From an uncultured Acidimicrobiales bacterium (GTDB lineage Bacteria > Actinomycetota > Acidimicrobiia > Acidimicrobiales > Aldehydirespiratoraceae), in NCBI GenBank assembly GCA_905480195.1, contig CAJQPN010000047.1, forward strand, positions 1 to 36,422: a DNA stretch of 36,422 nt, in the 5' to 3' direction. Shown here piece by piece: positions 22,897 through 31,242 of this stretch; the stretch's first letter is position 1; the number at the start of each line of letters is the position of its first letter. Made by a program: the position numbers and the translations under genes. A model generated the notes under the pieces. The model saw only the letters and a program-made list of their open reading frames with translations. It was not told the origin of the DNA and ran no database searches.

Positions 22897-24227
22897 TGGG
22901 GGCGGGTCACTCGCACGGCGCCGGCGAGGAGAAGCTGATCGACGGGTGGGACCGGCTGTCGCATGACACCACCATGAGAACAACGGTGTTCGGCGTCGGC
23001 ATTGCCACCATGCTCACGATCGTGGGGGTGATCCTCCTCTGGCCCACTGGGGAGGGTCGAGACGAAGCCATCGCCTCCGGCCGGCAGCTCGGCTTCGTCG
23101 CCGAGCGGCTCTCCGCCACCGTCGACGACGAAGTCCTCACCGAATGCAGCTACTCGACACCCGAAGACATCCAGTTCTGCCGGGAGATCACCTTCATCGT
23201 CAACGAGGGCCCCGAGGCAGGTGCCCTCGTTGCGATCCCGCCGATCAATGCCCGCTTCGACAGCTCGATCCCGCCACTCGAGGCCGGCGACGAGGTCATC
23301 CTCGGGTTTGAGGCGAGCACCAACCACTATTTCTTCGCCGATCTCGACCGGCGGAGTTCACTCGTTTGGCTCGCAACGATCTTCGCGATTTTCGTCATCG
23401 CACTCAGCCGGATTCGAGGCGTGCTCGCGCTCGTGTCGATGGCGACCACGATCGTCGTGCTGCTCGGCTTCGTCGCGCCTTCGGTGCTCGACGGCAACGA
23501 TCCTCTGCTCGTGTGCATCGTCGCCGCCGCCGCTATCGCAATCACGAGCCTGTCGCTCACTCACGGGCTCTCGCCCTCCACCACCGTTGCGCTCGCCGGC
23601 ACCCTCGTTGCCCTCGTGCTCACGCTCGGCCTGTCGTACGTGTTCTGGGAGCTCGCCTCCATCACCGGCCTCGGCACCGAAGAAGCGCTCCTCCTCCCCT
23701 ACCTCGCTTCCGAACTTGACCTCTCGAAGCTGCTGCTCGGCGGCGCAGTCATCGGCACACTGGGCGCACTCGACGACATCACCGTCACACAGGCCGTGAC
23801 CGTCGCCGAGATGCGACGCCGCGAGCCGGCCGCTCCCACCGGCAGCCTGATCCGCTCGGGAATCGTGGTGGGTCGAGAGCACATCGCCGCGACGGTGAAC
23901 ACCCTGCTGCTGGCGTACGCCGGCGCCTCGATGCCCCTGCTCTTGTTGTTCAGCGTCTCTGACCAGCCCCTCGACATGGTCGCCAACGCCGAATTGATCG
24001 CAGTCGAGATCGTCCGCACACTGTGCGGATCGATTGGACTCGTTGCGGCAGTGCCGGTCACCACGGTCCTCGCCGCCGTCGCCACCGGCGGAACCGCCAG
24101 CCGCGACGGACCTCCCGAACACGCACCCATCGACGATGCTCCAGAGCCCCCGGCAGGCGAGCCTGACAGAGCGCTCGAACCACCGCGCTGGGAGGATTTC
24201 GCTCCCGAGGGCGACGAGTTCGACTAG
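22896..24227 (+). CDS. YibE/F family multi-pass membrane protein
   Basis: The 443 residues start MGAGHSHGAGEEKLIDGWDR, one hydrophobic helix (VFGVGIATMLTIVGVILLW), an extracytoplasmic stretch containing two Cys (LTECSYSTPEDIQFCREITF), then at least seven hydrophobic helices. Conserved elements include LGALDDITVTQAVTVAEMRR, SGIVVGREHIAATVNTLLLAY and LLFSVSDQPLDMVANAEL, which identify the YibE/F-like family, a group of membrane proteins of unknown function found in Gram-positive bacteria. The ATG shares TGATG with the HAD stop and follows GGGAG. The HAD gene is therefore translationally coupled. The C-terminus is acidic and Pro-rich. No function is assigned. Confidence 0.88.
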   Translation: MGAGHSHGAGEEKLIDGWDRLSHDTTMRTTVFGVGIATMLTIVGVILLWPTGEGRDEAIASGRQLGFVAERLSATVDDEVLTECSYSTPEDIQFCREITFIVNEGPEAGALVAIPPINARFDSSIPPLEAGDEVILGFEASTNHYFFADLDRRSSLVWLATIFAIFVIALSRIRGVLALVSMATTIVVLLGFVAPSVLDGNDPLLVCIVAAAAIAITSLSLTHGLSPSTTVALAGTLVALVLTLGLSYVFWELASITGLGTEEALLLPYLASELDLSKLLLGGAVIGTLGALDDITVTQAVTVAEMRRREPAAPTGSLIRSGIVVGREHIAATVNTLLLAYAGASMPLLLLFSVSDQPLDMVANAELIAVEIVRTLCGSIGLVAAVPVTTVLAAVATGGTASRDGPPEHAPIDDAPEPPAGEPDRALEPPRWEDFAPEGDEFD

Positions 24228-24248
24228 CCCGGCGGACCAAACGGCGGG

Positions 24249-24329
24249 TCAGACGTCCTTGACCTTCTTGGAGAGAACCACCAAGAGGGCAGCGAGAACG
24301 AGCAGGAGAAGGGCGCGGTTCTTCGACAT
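24249..24329 (-). CDS. Possible 26-aa hydrophobic peptide
   Basis: ATG (24329-24327) to TGA (24251-24249) encodes 26 residues: MSKNR, a hydrophobic core ALLLLVLAALLVVL, and SKKVKDV. This is a single predicted membrane-spanning segment flanked by basic residues. It lies between the YibE/F stop (24227) and selC (24390), in an interval otherwise without a gene. Only its composition supports it, together with a GGGG run just before the ATG, so the call is tentative. Confidence 0.45.
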   Translation of the reverse strand: MSKNRALLLLVLAALLVVLSKKVKDV

Positions 24330-24389
24330 GCCCCGACGGTAGCGACCCCACCGCGAGATTTCTCGTCGCCCCCCGGTATGGTCCTCGGC

Positions 24390-24485
24390 GGAGGTGTCCG
24401 AGCGCCTGGTGGGCTCCCCCGCCTTCAAAGCGGGTGGGATGGGTGATCCCTGTCCGGCGGGTTCGATTCCCGTCCACCTCCGCCA
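24390..24485 (+). tRNA. selC: Selenocysteine tRNA (anticodon UCA)
   Basis: This 96-nt tRNA has the anticodon stem CCCGC/GCGGG around the loop CTTCAAA, so the anticodon is UCA and reads UGA. Loop and flanks are identical in type to known bacterial selC. The acceptor GGAGGTG pairs with CACCTCC, followed by discriminator G and an encoded CCA (24483-24485). There is a long extra arm GGGATGGGTGATCCC (stem-loop) and a T arm GGCGGGTTCGATTCCCGTC. These features, with a small tight D arm (CTGGTGGG), distinguish it from a serine tRNA. TATGGT (24377-24382), seven bases upstream, is a candidate -10. selC must act with SelA, SelB and SelD, none of which is in this window. Confidence 0.93.
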
Positions 24486-24540
24486 CTCAACACCCCCAAC
24501 GCCGCGGCCGCTCGCGGTTCGCACGACTAACCTCCACCCG

Positions 24541-27060
24541 ATGACCACGACGGATCGCGGCGGCGCAACCGGCACGCTGGGCACGTTTGGCGGTGTCTTC
24601 ACGCCGAGCATTCTCACCATCCTCGGCCTGGTGCTGTTCCTCCGCGTCTCCTACGTGGTGGGCTCCGTCGGCCTTGTCCAAGCCCTCGTCATCCTCGTTT
24701 TGGCGACGTCGGTCTCGGTCCTCACGAGCATCTCGTTAGCCGTCGTCGCAACAAATATGCGGGTCGGAGGAGGCGGCGAGTACTACCTGATCTCACGCAC
24801 GCTCGGTGTCGAGTTCGGCGGTGCGATCGGGATCGTGCTCTACCTGGCCATCTCGGTGTCGATCGCTTTCTACGCGATCGGCTTCGCGGAAGCCGCCGTG
24901 GTCGCGACCGGCACCGACAGCCCTGTGTGGATTCGCCTCGTGGCGGCTGCCATCGTGGTCGTGCTGGCGCTCATCGGGTTTGTCGGCGCCGACCTGGCGA
25001 CCCGACTCCAGTACTTCGTGATGGTGCTGCTGGTAATTGCGCTCGGATCGTTCCTGCTCGGCGCAGTCGGCGACTTCGACGGTACGCAGTTTCGCGAAAA
25101 CCTCAACGGAGGGCCGGGCGGTGTCGGCTTCTGGGAAGCGTTCGCCATCTTCTTCCCCGCAGTGACCGGTTTCAGCCAGGGCGTCGCCATGTCGGGAGAC
25201 CTCAAGGATCCCGGTCGTTCGATTACGCGGGGCACGTTCGCCGCGGTCGGCCTTTCGACTGTCATCTACCTGGGCGTGATCATCCTGCTCGCCGGTGCTA
25301 CGTCTGCGCAGGCGCTGGTCGACGACACCACGACGATTATGGGCGACCTCTCGCTGGCCGGCTGGACGATGCTCGCCGGCGTGCTCGCAGCGACACTGTC
25401 GTCGGCACTGGCGTCGACCCTCGGCGCCCCAAGGGTGCTGCAGCGCCTCGGCGAGGACCGAATCCTCCCCCGTCTTGAGACGTTCGCCGTTGGTGCAGGG
25501 GCGGCCAACAACCCTCGTCGAGCCCTCGCGGTGTCGGTGGTGATTGCGCTGGCGACCGTCGCGGCCGGCGACCTCAACGTCATCGCGCCGATCATCTCGA
25601 TGTTTTTCCTGGCCAGCTACGGGATGATCAACTACGCCACCTACTTCGAGTTCCGGGCTGGCAGTACGTCCTTTCGACCCCGGTTCCGCTGGGGTGACCA
25701 CCGTGCCAGCCTTGCCGGGACGCTGCTGTGTAGCGGAACCATCATCGCCATCAACCCATTCGCCGGGACGCTCGCAGCGGTCGTGCTACTCGCGCTTTAC
25801 ACCTACCTGCGGAATCGGGATGTTCCCGACCGTTGGGTTGATAGCAGTGGCGCCCACCATTACACCCGGGCGCGCAGCCATCTGAGAGCGTTGGCCGACG
25901 AGCCAACGACATCGCGAGACTGGCGGCCCTGCATCCTTGCGTTCGTCCCACGCGATCCCGACAATCGGCGCCGAATGATCATGGTCGCCTCGTGGCTCGA
26001 AGGTGATTCCGGCTATTTGACTGCAGTTCGGCTGCTCGACGGTGCCGGGCCACAGAACCGTCGACAGTCTCGCGAGATCCAAGCAGACCTTGCCAGTGAA
26101 CTCTCCGCAGTCGCACCGGGCGCCTTCGCGCGGGTGCTCGCAGTAACCGACGGCGAAGCCGGCGTCCAAACGCTGATCCAGGCTCACGGAATCGGGCGCA
26201 TCCGCCCGAACCTCACTGTCTTCGGCGTCCGCGACCTGCGGGGCTCCGAGATCGACCGAGCGGCCTACGGCTCAATGTTGCAAACGTGCGTCCGGTTCGG
26301 GACGAACGTCGCCGTCGTAAATGTTCGCGCCGATGCATGGCAGCGGTTCCATACGACCGATCCCAAGGAACGCTCGATCGCACTGTGGTGGGGCGACGAG
26401 CAAACCGGCCAGCTCACGACCCTCCTGGGCTGGCTCTGCACCCGGCACGAGGATTGGTCGCAAGCAACGATCGTCGTCTACGTGCCGCGTGAGGACGACA
26501 CCGATCCGGCTCAGGTCGAAGCGCTCCTCACCGCAGCGCGTATCGAGGCGAACGTCGTGCCTGTCGATCCGACTCCTGCAGCCTTCACTACGGCGATGTC
26601 AAGCGCCACGATGGCCCTTGCGCCGCTGCGCATCCACCGGGGGACGGCTCTCGGACCGTTCGGAACGCCACTCGGCATGCTTGTCGAGAGCCTGCCGCTC
26701 GCCGTCATGACGCTCGTGTCCGAGGAGTTCGACCTCGATGCAGGGCCAGACGAGTCCGACCAGGCCGAGTTGGCCCGCCTCGCCGACCAGGTAGCGAACA
26801 CGTCGCGTTGGGTCGCCGATCTGGATCGCGAGGCCGCCCGGCTGCTCGTTGCGGCGGAGGCACGGCGACTCGAGTGCGACGATCCCGACGATCTGGTCGT
26901 GCAGGAGGCCAACGACGCCGCCGCCGCCGCTTACCGGACCTACGTCGGCGCCCGCGTGCGCCTCGAGGCCCTCCAGGCCAGCGTCGACGCGTTCGGCCCA
27001 AGCGTGGGCAGCGACGCCCCCGACCCTGATGTCTGGCGGCGCTCGGCACGTGCCGATTGA
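24541..27060 (+). CDS. SLC12-type cation-chloride cotransporter family / amino acid permease-fold transporter
   Basis: ATG 24541 gives 839 residues starting MTTTDRGGATGTLGTFGGVF. The FGGVFTPSILTILGLVLFLR element, plus ATNMRVGGGGEYYLISRTLG, are signatures of the APC-fold SLC12 (Na-K-Cl/K-Cl cotransporter) group. There are about 12 hydrophobic helices to residue about 430. The C-terminal about 400 residues are soluble, with alpha/beta elements (VVNVRADAWQRFH, VVYVPREDDTDP), as in SLC12 cytoplasmic domains. The transported ions are inferred. The longer reading that starts inside selC is artefactual. It is the only gene immediately downstream of selC (55 bases). Confidence 0.88.
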   Translation: MTTTDRGGATGTLGTFGGVFTPSILTILGLVLFLRVSYVVGSVGLVQALVILVLATSVSVLTSISLAVVATNMRVGGGGEYYLISRTLGVEFGGAIGIVLYLAISVSIAFYAIGFAEAAVVATGTDSPVWIRLVAAAIVVVLALIGFVGADLATRLQYFVMVLLVIALGSFLLGAVGDFDGTQFRENLNGGPGGVGFWEAFAIFFPAVTGFSQGVAMSGDLKDPGRSITRGTFAAVGLSTVIYLGVIILLAGATSAQALVDDTTTIMGDLSLAGWTMLAGVLAATLSSALASTLGAPRVLQRLGEDRILPRLETFAVGAGAANNPRRALAVSVVIALATVAAGDLNVIAPIISMFFLASYGMINYATYFEFRAGSTSFRPRFRWGDHRASLAGTLLCSGTIIAINPFAGTLAAVVLLALYTYLRNRDVPDRWVDSSGAHHYTRARSHLRALADEPTTSRDWRPCILAFVPRDPDNRRRMIMVASWLEGDSGYLTAVRLLDGAGPQNRRQSREIQADLASELSAVAPGAFARVLAVTDGEAGVQTLIQAHGIGRIRPNLTVFGVRDLRGSEIDRAAYGSMLQTCVRFGTNVAVVNVRADAWQRFHTTDPKERSIALWWGDEQTGQLTTLLGWLCTRHEDWSQATIVVYVPREDDTDPAQVEALLTAARIEANVVPVDPTPAAFTTAMSSATMALAPLRIHRGTALGPFGTPLGMLVESLPLAVMTLVSEEFDLDAGPDESDQAELARLADQVANTSRWVADLDREAARLLVAAEARRLECDDPDDLVVQEANDAAAAAYRTYVGARVRLEALQASVDAFGPSVGSDAPDPDVWRRSARAD

Positions 27061-27188
27061 GTGACCGCCGAGGGGTCAGACCCTGCGATACGGGATCGAT
27101 GAGGCGACAGCACGCCACCCGCCCACCGCTTCTCTGTTGCGGACATTCAGACTGGAACCGCCGCTCGGCCGCAGAGCATCCTCAGGCG

Positions 27189-28214
27189 ATGGGTGACGAA
27201 GAATCCTTCGGTCGTCGGCCGCTGTTCACCGGTGAGCCGATGCATGACTATTTCCCGATCATGATGAGGGCACAGCCGTCGGTGCGGATGGATGCTTCCC
27301 CCGAGCCATACACGTTCGCAACCGGAGAGATCCTTGATCTGCCCGAGACACTGTGGTTCAACGGCGCCAAAAAGTCCGTCGAAGACTGTCTCGTGAGAAC
27401 CGACACGGTTGCTGTGGTGATTTTACAGAGCGGCAAGATCCGCCACGAGCAGTACCGCCTCACCGGTGGGCGTGGCGTTCACTGGATCTCTTGGTCAGTC
27501 GCCAAGAGCTTCATCTCGACCCTCGTCGGCATCGCGGTCGACGAGGACTACGCCGACCCCGAATCCGACATCCACCGCTTCGGCGCAGCCATGACCGGTC
27601 ATCTGACGCTCGATGAGTTTGTTCGCGGCATGGAGAACGAGCACACTCCGGGCTCGCTCTGTCGCTACAACTCCGCCGATACCCAGGCCCTTGGCATGAT
27701 GCTCGCCGGCGCCGTCGGCCGGCCGATCGCCGACTACATGAAGGAAAAGCTCGTCGATCCATTGGGGTTCGCTGCCGAGGGCTACTGGATCACCGACACT
27801 GCGGGTGCCGAGATGACTACAGGTGGGCTGATGCTTACGCCGCACGACTTCGCGAAGCTCGGGGAACTGTTCCGCCGCAAAGGCGACTGGATGGGCGAAC
27901 AGATCGTGCCCGCTGACTGGGTAACTGCTGCAACCCGAGCCGACAAGCCGCACACCCAGCCAGGCAAGCCCGTGATTGCAGGCGGCACCCTCCCCACCGG
28001 CTACGGCTACCAGTGGTGGCTGCCAGCAGGTGACCGCGGCGATTATCAGGCGATCGGCATCTACAACCAGTACATCCACGTCGACCCCATGACAGAGTCG
28101 GTGATCGTGAAACTGTCTGCCAATCGCACCTACGGAACAGCCACTACCGAGGAAGCCGACATGGAGGGCGCGAACGACGCCTTCTTCGCCGCTGTCGTGG
28201 CAGCGCTCGGCTAG
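27189..28214 (+). CDS. Serine hydrolase, beta-lactamase/NylB-like (COG1680)
   Basis: The 341 residues contain ISWSVAKSFISTLVGIAVDE, the SxxK nucleophile motif (Ser103, Lys106), and LCRYNSADTQALGMMLAGAV, the Tyr-containing second motif (Tyr160) in the YNSADTQ form typical of 6-aminohexanoate-dimer-hydrolase-like proteins. YGYQWWLPAGD and NRTYG provide the third motif region. The fold is that of class C beta-lactamases/esterases; the substrate is unknown. There is no signal peptide from the chosen ATG 27189 (MGDEESFGRRPLFTGEPM), so it is likely cytoplasmic. In-frame earlier starts (27057, 27099) extend into low-quality sequence. It is convergent with the sigma gene. Confidence 0.85.
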   Translation: MGDEESFGRRPLFTGEPMHDYFPIMMRAQPSVRMDASPEPYTFATGEILDLPETLWFNGAKKSVEDCLVRTDTVAVVILQSGKIRHEQYRLTGGRGVHWISWSVAKSFISTLVGIAVDEDYADPESDIHRFGAAMTGHLTLDEFVRGMENEHTPGSLCRYNSADTQALGMMLAGAVGRPIADYMKEKLVDPLGFAAEGYWITDTAGAEMTTGGLMLTPHDFAKLGELFRRKGDWMGEQIVPADWVTAATRADKPHTQPGKPVIAGGTLPTGYGYQWWLPAGDRGDYQAIGIYNQYIHVDPMTESVIVKLSANRTYGTATTEEADMEGANDAFFAAVVAALG

Positions 28215-28253
28215 GCGAAGGCGCTCACACCACCGTTCGGCGGGGGCTGCAGC

Positions 28254-29192
28254 TCAGACGCTCAGCAGATCGCGTGCACCCGTGTCCGACGATGGGTGTC
28301 GCAGCTTCGACATCGCACGGGCTTCGATCTGGCGGATGCGCTCGCGGGTGAGGTTGAAGTGTTCTCCCACCTCCTCGAGCGTGCGGGGCTCTCCGCGATC
28401 GAGCCCGAATCGGAGTTTGAGGATCTCGCGCTCGCGCTCGTCGAGCGGCGCGAGCAATCGGGAGATCTCTTCGGGCAGAAGCGCCGTGGCCGCCATCTCG
28501 AACGGCGAGTCGGCGCCGCGGTCTTCGACGACATCGCCGAGTTCGGCGTCGCCGTCCTCTCGCAGCGGCTCGGACAGCGACAGCGGTTCGGCTGCGAAGC
28601 GCAGTGCCTCGGTGACCTTGTCCTCGGGCATCTCGACTTCGATCGCCAACTCAGCGAGTGTGGCTGGTCGGCCGTGCTTGAGTTCGAGACGAGCCCGCGC
28701 CTTCTGCAGGCGAGCAAGAGTGTCGCCGGCGTGCACGGGGAGCCGGATGGTTCGGCCGGTATTCGCGATGCCTCGGGTGATCGCCTGACGAATCCACCAC
28801 GTGGCGTATGTCGAGAACTTGAATCCCTTGCGCCAGTCGAACTTCTCGACTGCGTGCATGAGACCGAGATTGCCTTCTTGGATGAGGTCGAGCAGCGGTA
28901 GCCCAGAGGCCTGGTACTTCTTTGCGATGGAGACAACCAGTCGAAGGTTCGACTGCACGAACGTCCGCTCAGCCTGTTCGCCCTTTTGCATGGCACGGCG
29001 AAGCTCGCGCTTCTTGGCCGGGGTGAGTTCGGTATCGACAGTCTCGAACTCGGTTCGGGCTTCGGCACCGGCCTCGATCGCTTGCGCGAGCCGGACCTCG
29101 TCCTCCTTGGTGAGCAGCGGGTACTGACCGATGTCGGTCAGATACAGCCGAACAAGGTCTTCTTCGTCCCGCTCGACTCGCTCTTTCGCCAC
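28254..29192 (-). CDS. Sigma-70 family RNA polymerase sigma factor, primary/group 2 type
   Basis: The 312 residues begin with region 1.2 DLVRLYLTDIGQYPLLTKED and continue with region 2 FVQSNLRLVVSIAKKYQASG, PLLDLIQEGNLGLMHAVEKF and FKFSTYATWWIRQAITRGIA, region 3 IRLPVHAGDTLARLQKAR, and region 4 LDEREREILKLRFGLDRGEP ... LTRERIRQIEARAMSKLRHP. These are RpoD/SigA-family sequences. There is no region 1.1, and the length is short, so it could be the principal factor of this lineage or an SigB/HrdB-like paralogue. The start is GTG 29192 with AGGAGGG seven bases before it. The C-terminus DTGARDLLSV is an unusual short extension. Confidence 0.93.
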   Translation of the reverse strand: MAKERVERDEEDLVRLYLTDIGQYPLLTKEDEVRLAQAIEAGAEARTEFETVDTELTPAKKRELRRAMQKGEQAERTFVQSNLRLVVSIAKKYQASGLPLLDLIQEGNLGLMHAVEKFDWRKGFKFSTYATWWIRQAITRGIANTGRTIRLPVHAGDTLARLQKARARLELKHGRPATLAELAIEVEMPEDKVTEALRFAAEPLSLSEPLREDGDAELGDVVEDRGADSPFEMAATALLPEEISRLLAPLDEREREILKLRFGLDRGEPRTLEEVGEHFNLTRERIRQIEARAMSKLRHPSSDTGARDLLSV

Positions 29193-29310
29193 GGAAGACC
29201 CTCCTACGCTCAGCTCGTTCGTGGAACTGTATCGATCGCGAGGTTGCTAGCCACCGCGCGATTCTGCCGGTGGGGAATCGGCACGCAACACGGTCGACCT
29301 GAGGGCAATC

Positions 29311-31056
29311 TCAACCGCGGTACCGGTTGACAATCGGGATTCGCCGATCACGGCCGAAGGCCTTGTGGGTGACACGGGTTCCGAGTGGCGTCTGGCGTCG
29401 CTTGAACTCGGCGATGTCAACCAGAGCGCACACCCGGCGGACCATCTCAGGGTCAGCACCGTCGATCTCCATCGCAATGATCTCGGCGACGGTCTTATCG
29501 CCCTCAACGTACGCCTGAAGCACCGGGTCGAGGACGTCATAGGGCGGCAACGACTGGTCGTCTCGCTGATCGGGCTTGAGCTCGGCCGAAGGCGCCTTGG
29601 TGAGGACGTTGCGGGGGATGAGTTCTCGACCCTCCTGCTCGTTGCGCCAGTGGCACAGCTCGTAGACAGTGAGCTTCCAGACATCGCGGATCACGGCGAA
29701 CGCGCCAGCAGTATCGCCGTAGAGGGTGGAATAGCCGACCGCCGCCTCGGACTTGTTGCCGGTGGTGAGCACCAGCCAGTCGTGCTCGTTGGCCATCGCC
29801 ATGAGCACCATGCCGCGGATACGCGACTGAAGGTTCTGGTCAGTAAGGTCGCCGACCTCGATTTTTGCGTCGCTCATGATCGGCACGAGCATCTCGGTGA
29901 ACGCTGCGTGGGCGGGCTCGATGGGCACGATCGACGTTTCAACGCCGAGGTTGGCAGCAAGCCGTTCGGCATCGGAGACCGAGTGGCTGCTCGAGTACCG
30001 AGATGGCATCAGGATTCCATGGACGTTGCCGGCGCCGAGGGCATCGACGGCGATCGCGGCGACAATCGACGAGTCGACGCCGCCCGATAACGCAACTGCG
30101 ACGTTTGAGAAGCCGGACTTCGTCACATAATCACGGACGCCGACCACGAGGGTCTCCCATGTTTCAGCGAGCTCACTGAGCGGCTCGACCAGAGGTGGCG
30201 CAATCGGTGTCCGCCCGATCGTCGCAGGTGGGGTCACCTGGATGCAGGGATACGAGTGAAGGTCCTCAAAAACACCGTTCTCGGAATCAGGCTCTGGGCC
30301 GATGGCAACATCAAAAATGTCGAGCGACTCGCGAAACGACCTGCAGCGAGCGGTGACCACCGGGCCGTCGGCCGACGGACTCATCACGAACGAGCCACCG
30401 TCAAAGACGAGTTCGTCTTGTCCGCCGACGAGGTTGGCGTACACGACCGGTACGCCGGCCTCCTCGACCCGACGGGCGATGACCGACTCGCGGATCTGTT
30501 GCTTACCGGTTGCGAACGGTGAGCCGTTGACATTGATGACGATACGGGCACCTCCACGCGCGAGCTGGACCACCGGCCCGCCCGCAATCCACGAGTCTTC
30601 GCAAATCGTGACGCCGAGCGCGATGCCCGCTATCTCGAAGAGGTGAAGCGGTTCCTGGCCCGCTTGAAAATGGCGGACCTCGTCGAACACGTCGTAGATG
30701 GGCAGATGTTGCTTGTGGTAGGAGCCGTAAATCTTTCCGCCGGCACAGACGGCGACCGCGTTCCAAACGGCTCCGCTGCTCGAGTCGCCTCCATCGGCAA
30801 ACCCGATCACTGCCGCGGTGCGGCCGGTACCGGCGGCGAACTTCTCGACTGCGGCTCGCACATCGATGAGAAAACCCGGCTTGAGAACGAGATCCTCCGG
30901 CGGGTAACCAGTGATCGTCATCTCGGGGAAGACGACCACGTCAGCGCCCGCCTCTGTCGCTTCACCGAGCGCATCAAGCGCCAATGCGACGTTGCCGTCG
31001 AGGTCGCCGACCGTCGGGTTCACTTGAGCGATGGCGAGGCGAAGCGTGTCGGCCAC
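29311..31056 (-). CDS. nadE: Glutamine-dependent NAD+ synthetase
   Basis: This 581-residue bifunctional enzyme converts deamido-NAD+ to NAD+ using ammonia released from glutamine. The N-terminal nitrilase domain has VVVFPEMTITGYPPEDLV (Glu), YHKQHLPIYDVFDE (Lys) and GVTICEDSWI (Cys), the complete catalytic triad. The C-terminal synthetase domain has ALSGGVDSSIVAAIAVDALG (PP-loop) and TGNKSEAAVGYSTLYGDTAG. GTG 31056 starts the family N-terminus (ADTLRLAIAQVNPTVGDLDG). It follows the glnII gene by 186 bases on the same strand, an interval containing a strong hairpin, so the two are probably separately transcribed. Confidence 0.96.
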   Translation of the reverse strand: MADTLRLAIAQVNPTVGDLDGNVALALDALGEATEAGADVVVFPEMTITGYPPEDLVLKPGFLIDVRAAVEKFAAGTGRTAAVIGFADGGDSSSGAVWNAVAVCAGGKIYGSYHKQHLPIYDVFDEVRHFQAGQEPLHLFEIAGIALGVTICEDSWIAGGPVVQLARGGARIVINVNGSPFATGKQQIRESVIARRVEEAGVPVVYANLVGGQDELVFDGGSFVMSPSADGPVVTARCRSFRESLDIFDVAIGPEPDSENGVFEDLHSYPCIQVTPPATIGRTPIAPPLVEPLSELAETWETLVVGVRDYVTKSGFSNVAVALSGGVDSSIVAAIAVDALGAGNVHGILMPSRYSSSHSVSDAERLAANLGVETSIVPIEPAHAAFTEMLVPIMSDAKIEVGDLTDQNLQSRIRGMVLMAMANEHDWLVLTTGNKSEAAVGYSTLYGDTAGAFAVIRDVWKLTVYELCHWRNEQEGRELIPRNVLTKAPSAELKPDQRDDQSLPPYDVLDPVLQAYVEGDKTVAEIIAMEIDGADPEMVRRVCALVDIAEFKRRQTPLGTRVTHKAFGRDRRIPIVNRYRG

Positions 31057-31187
31057 CTCGTCAGTCTACGGAGCGGCGATGAGAGTACCGATTCCGCGGC
31101 CTAAGCACCACGGCCGACGAGTGCAACCAACTCGTCGATGATCCCCGGCAGAAGCCGCTGGTGCACGGCCGGGGTGGAAGTCGCGAA

Positions 31188-31213
31188 GAAGCGGCGCCCA
31201 GGGGCGCCGCTTC
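31188..31213 (-). terminator. GC-rich hairpin downstream of glnII
   Basis: A perfect inverted repeat (GAAGCGGCGCCC, then AG, then GGGCGCCGCTTC) lies 30 bases past the glnII stop. The stem has up to 12 base pairs with a 2-base centre, and about 11 pairs around a 4-base loop. No U-run follows in the transcription direction, so it may be a rho-assisted or 'L-shaped' terminator, or a processing/stability element. It separates glnII from nadE. The rest of the 31057-31242 interval holds nothing else I can support. Confidence 0.55.
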
Positions 31214-31242
31214 CGCAACGTGCATTCGGGCTGAGACGGCGG

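Noticed and set aside
31101-31187. Minus-strand reading with a plausible C-terminus (HQRLLPGIIDELVALVGRGA) between glnII and nadE
   Set aside because: It has no convincing start or Shine-Dalgarno and runs through the hairpin; perhaps a remnant, but not supportable.
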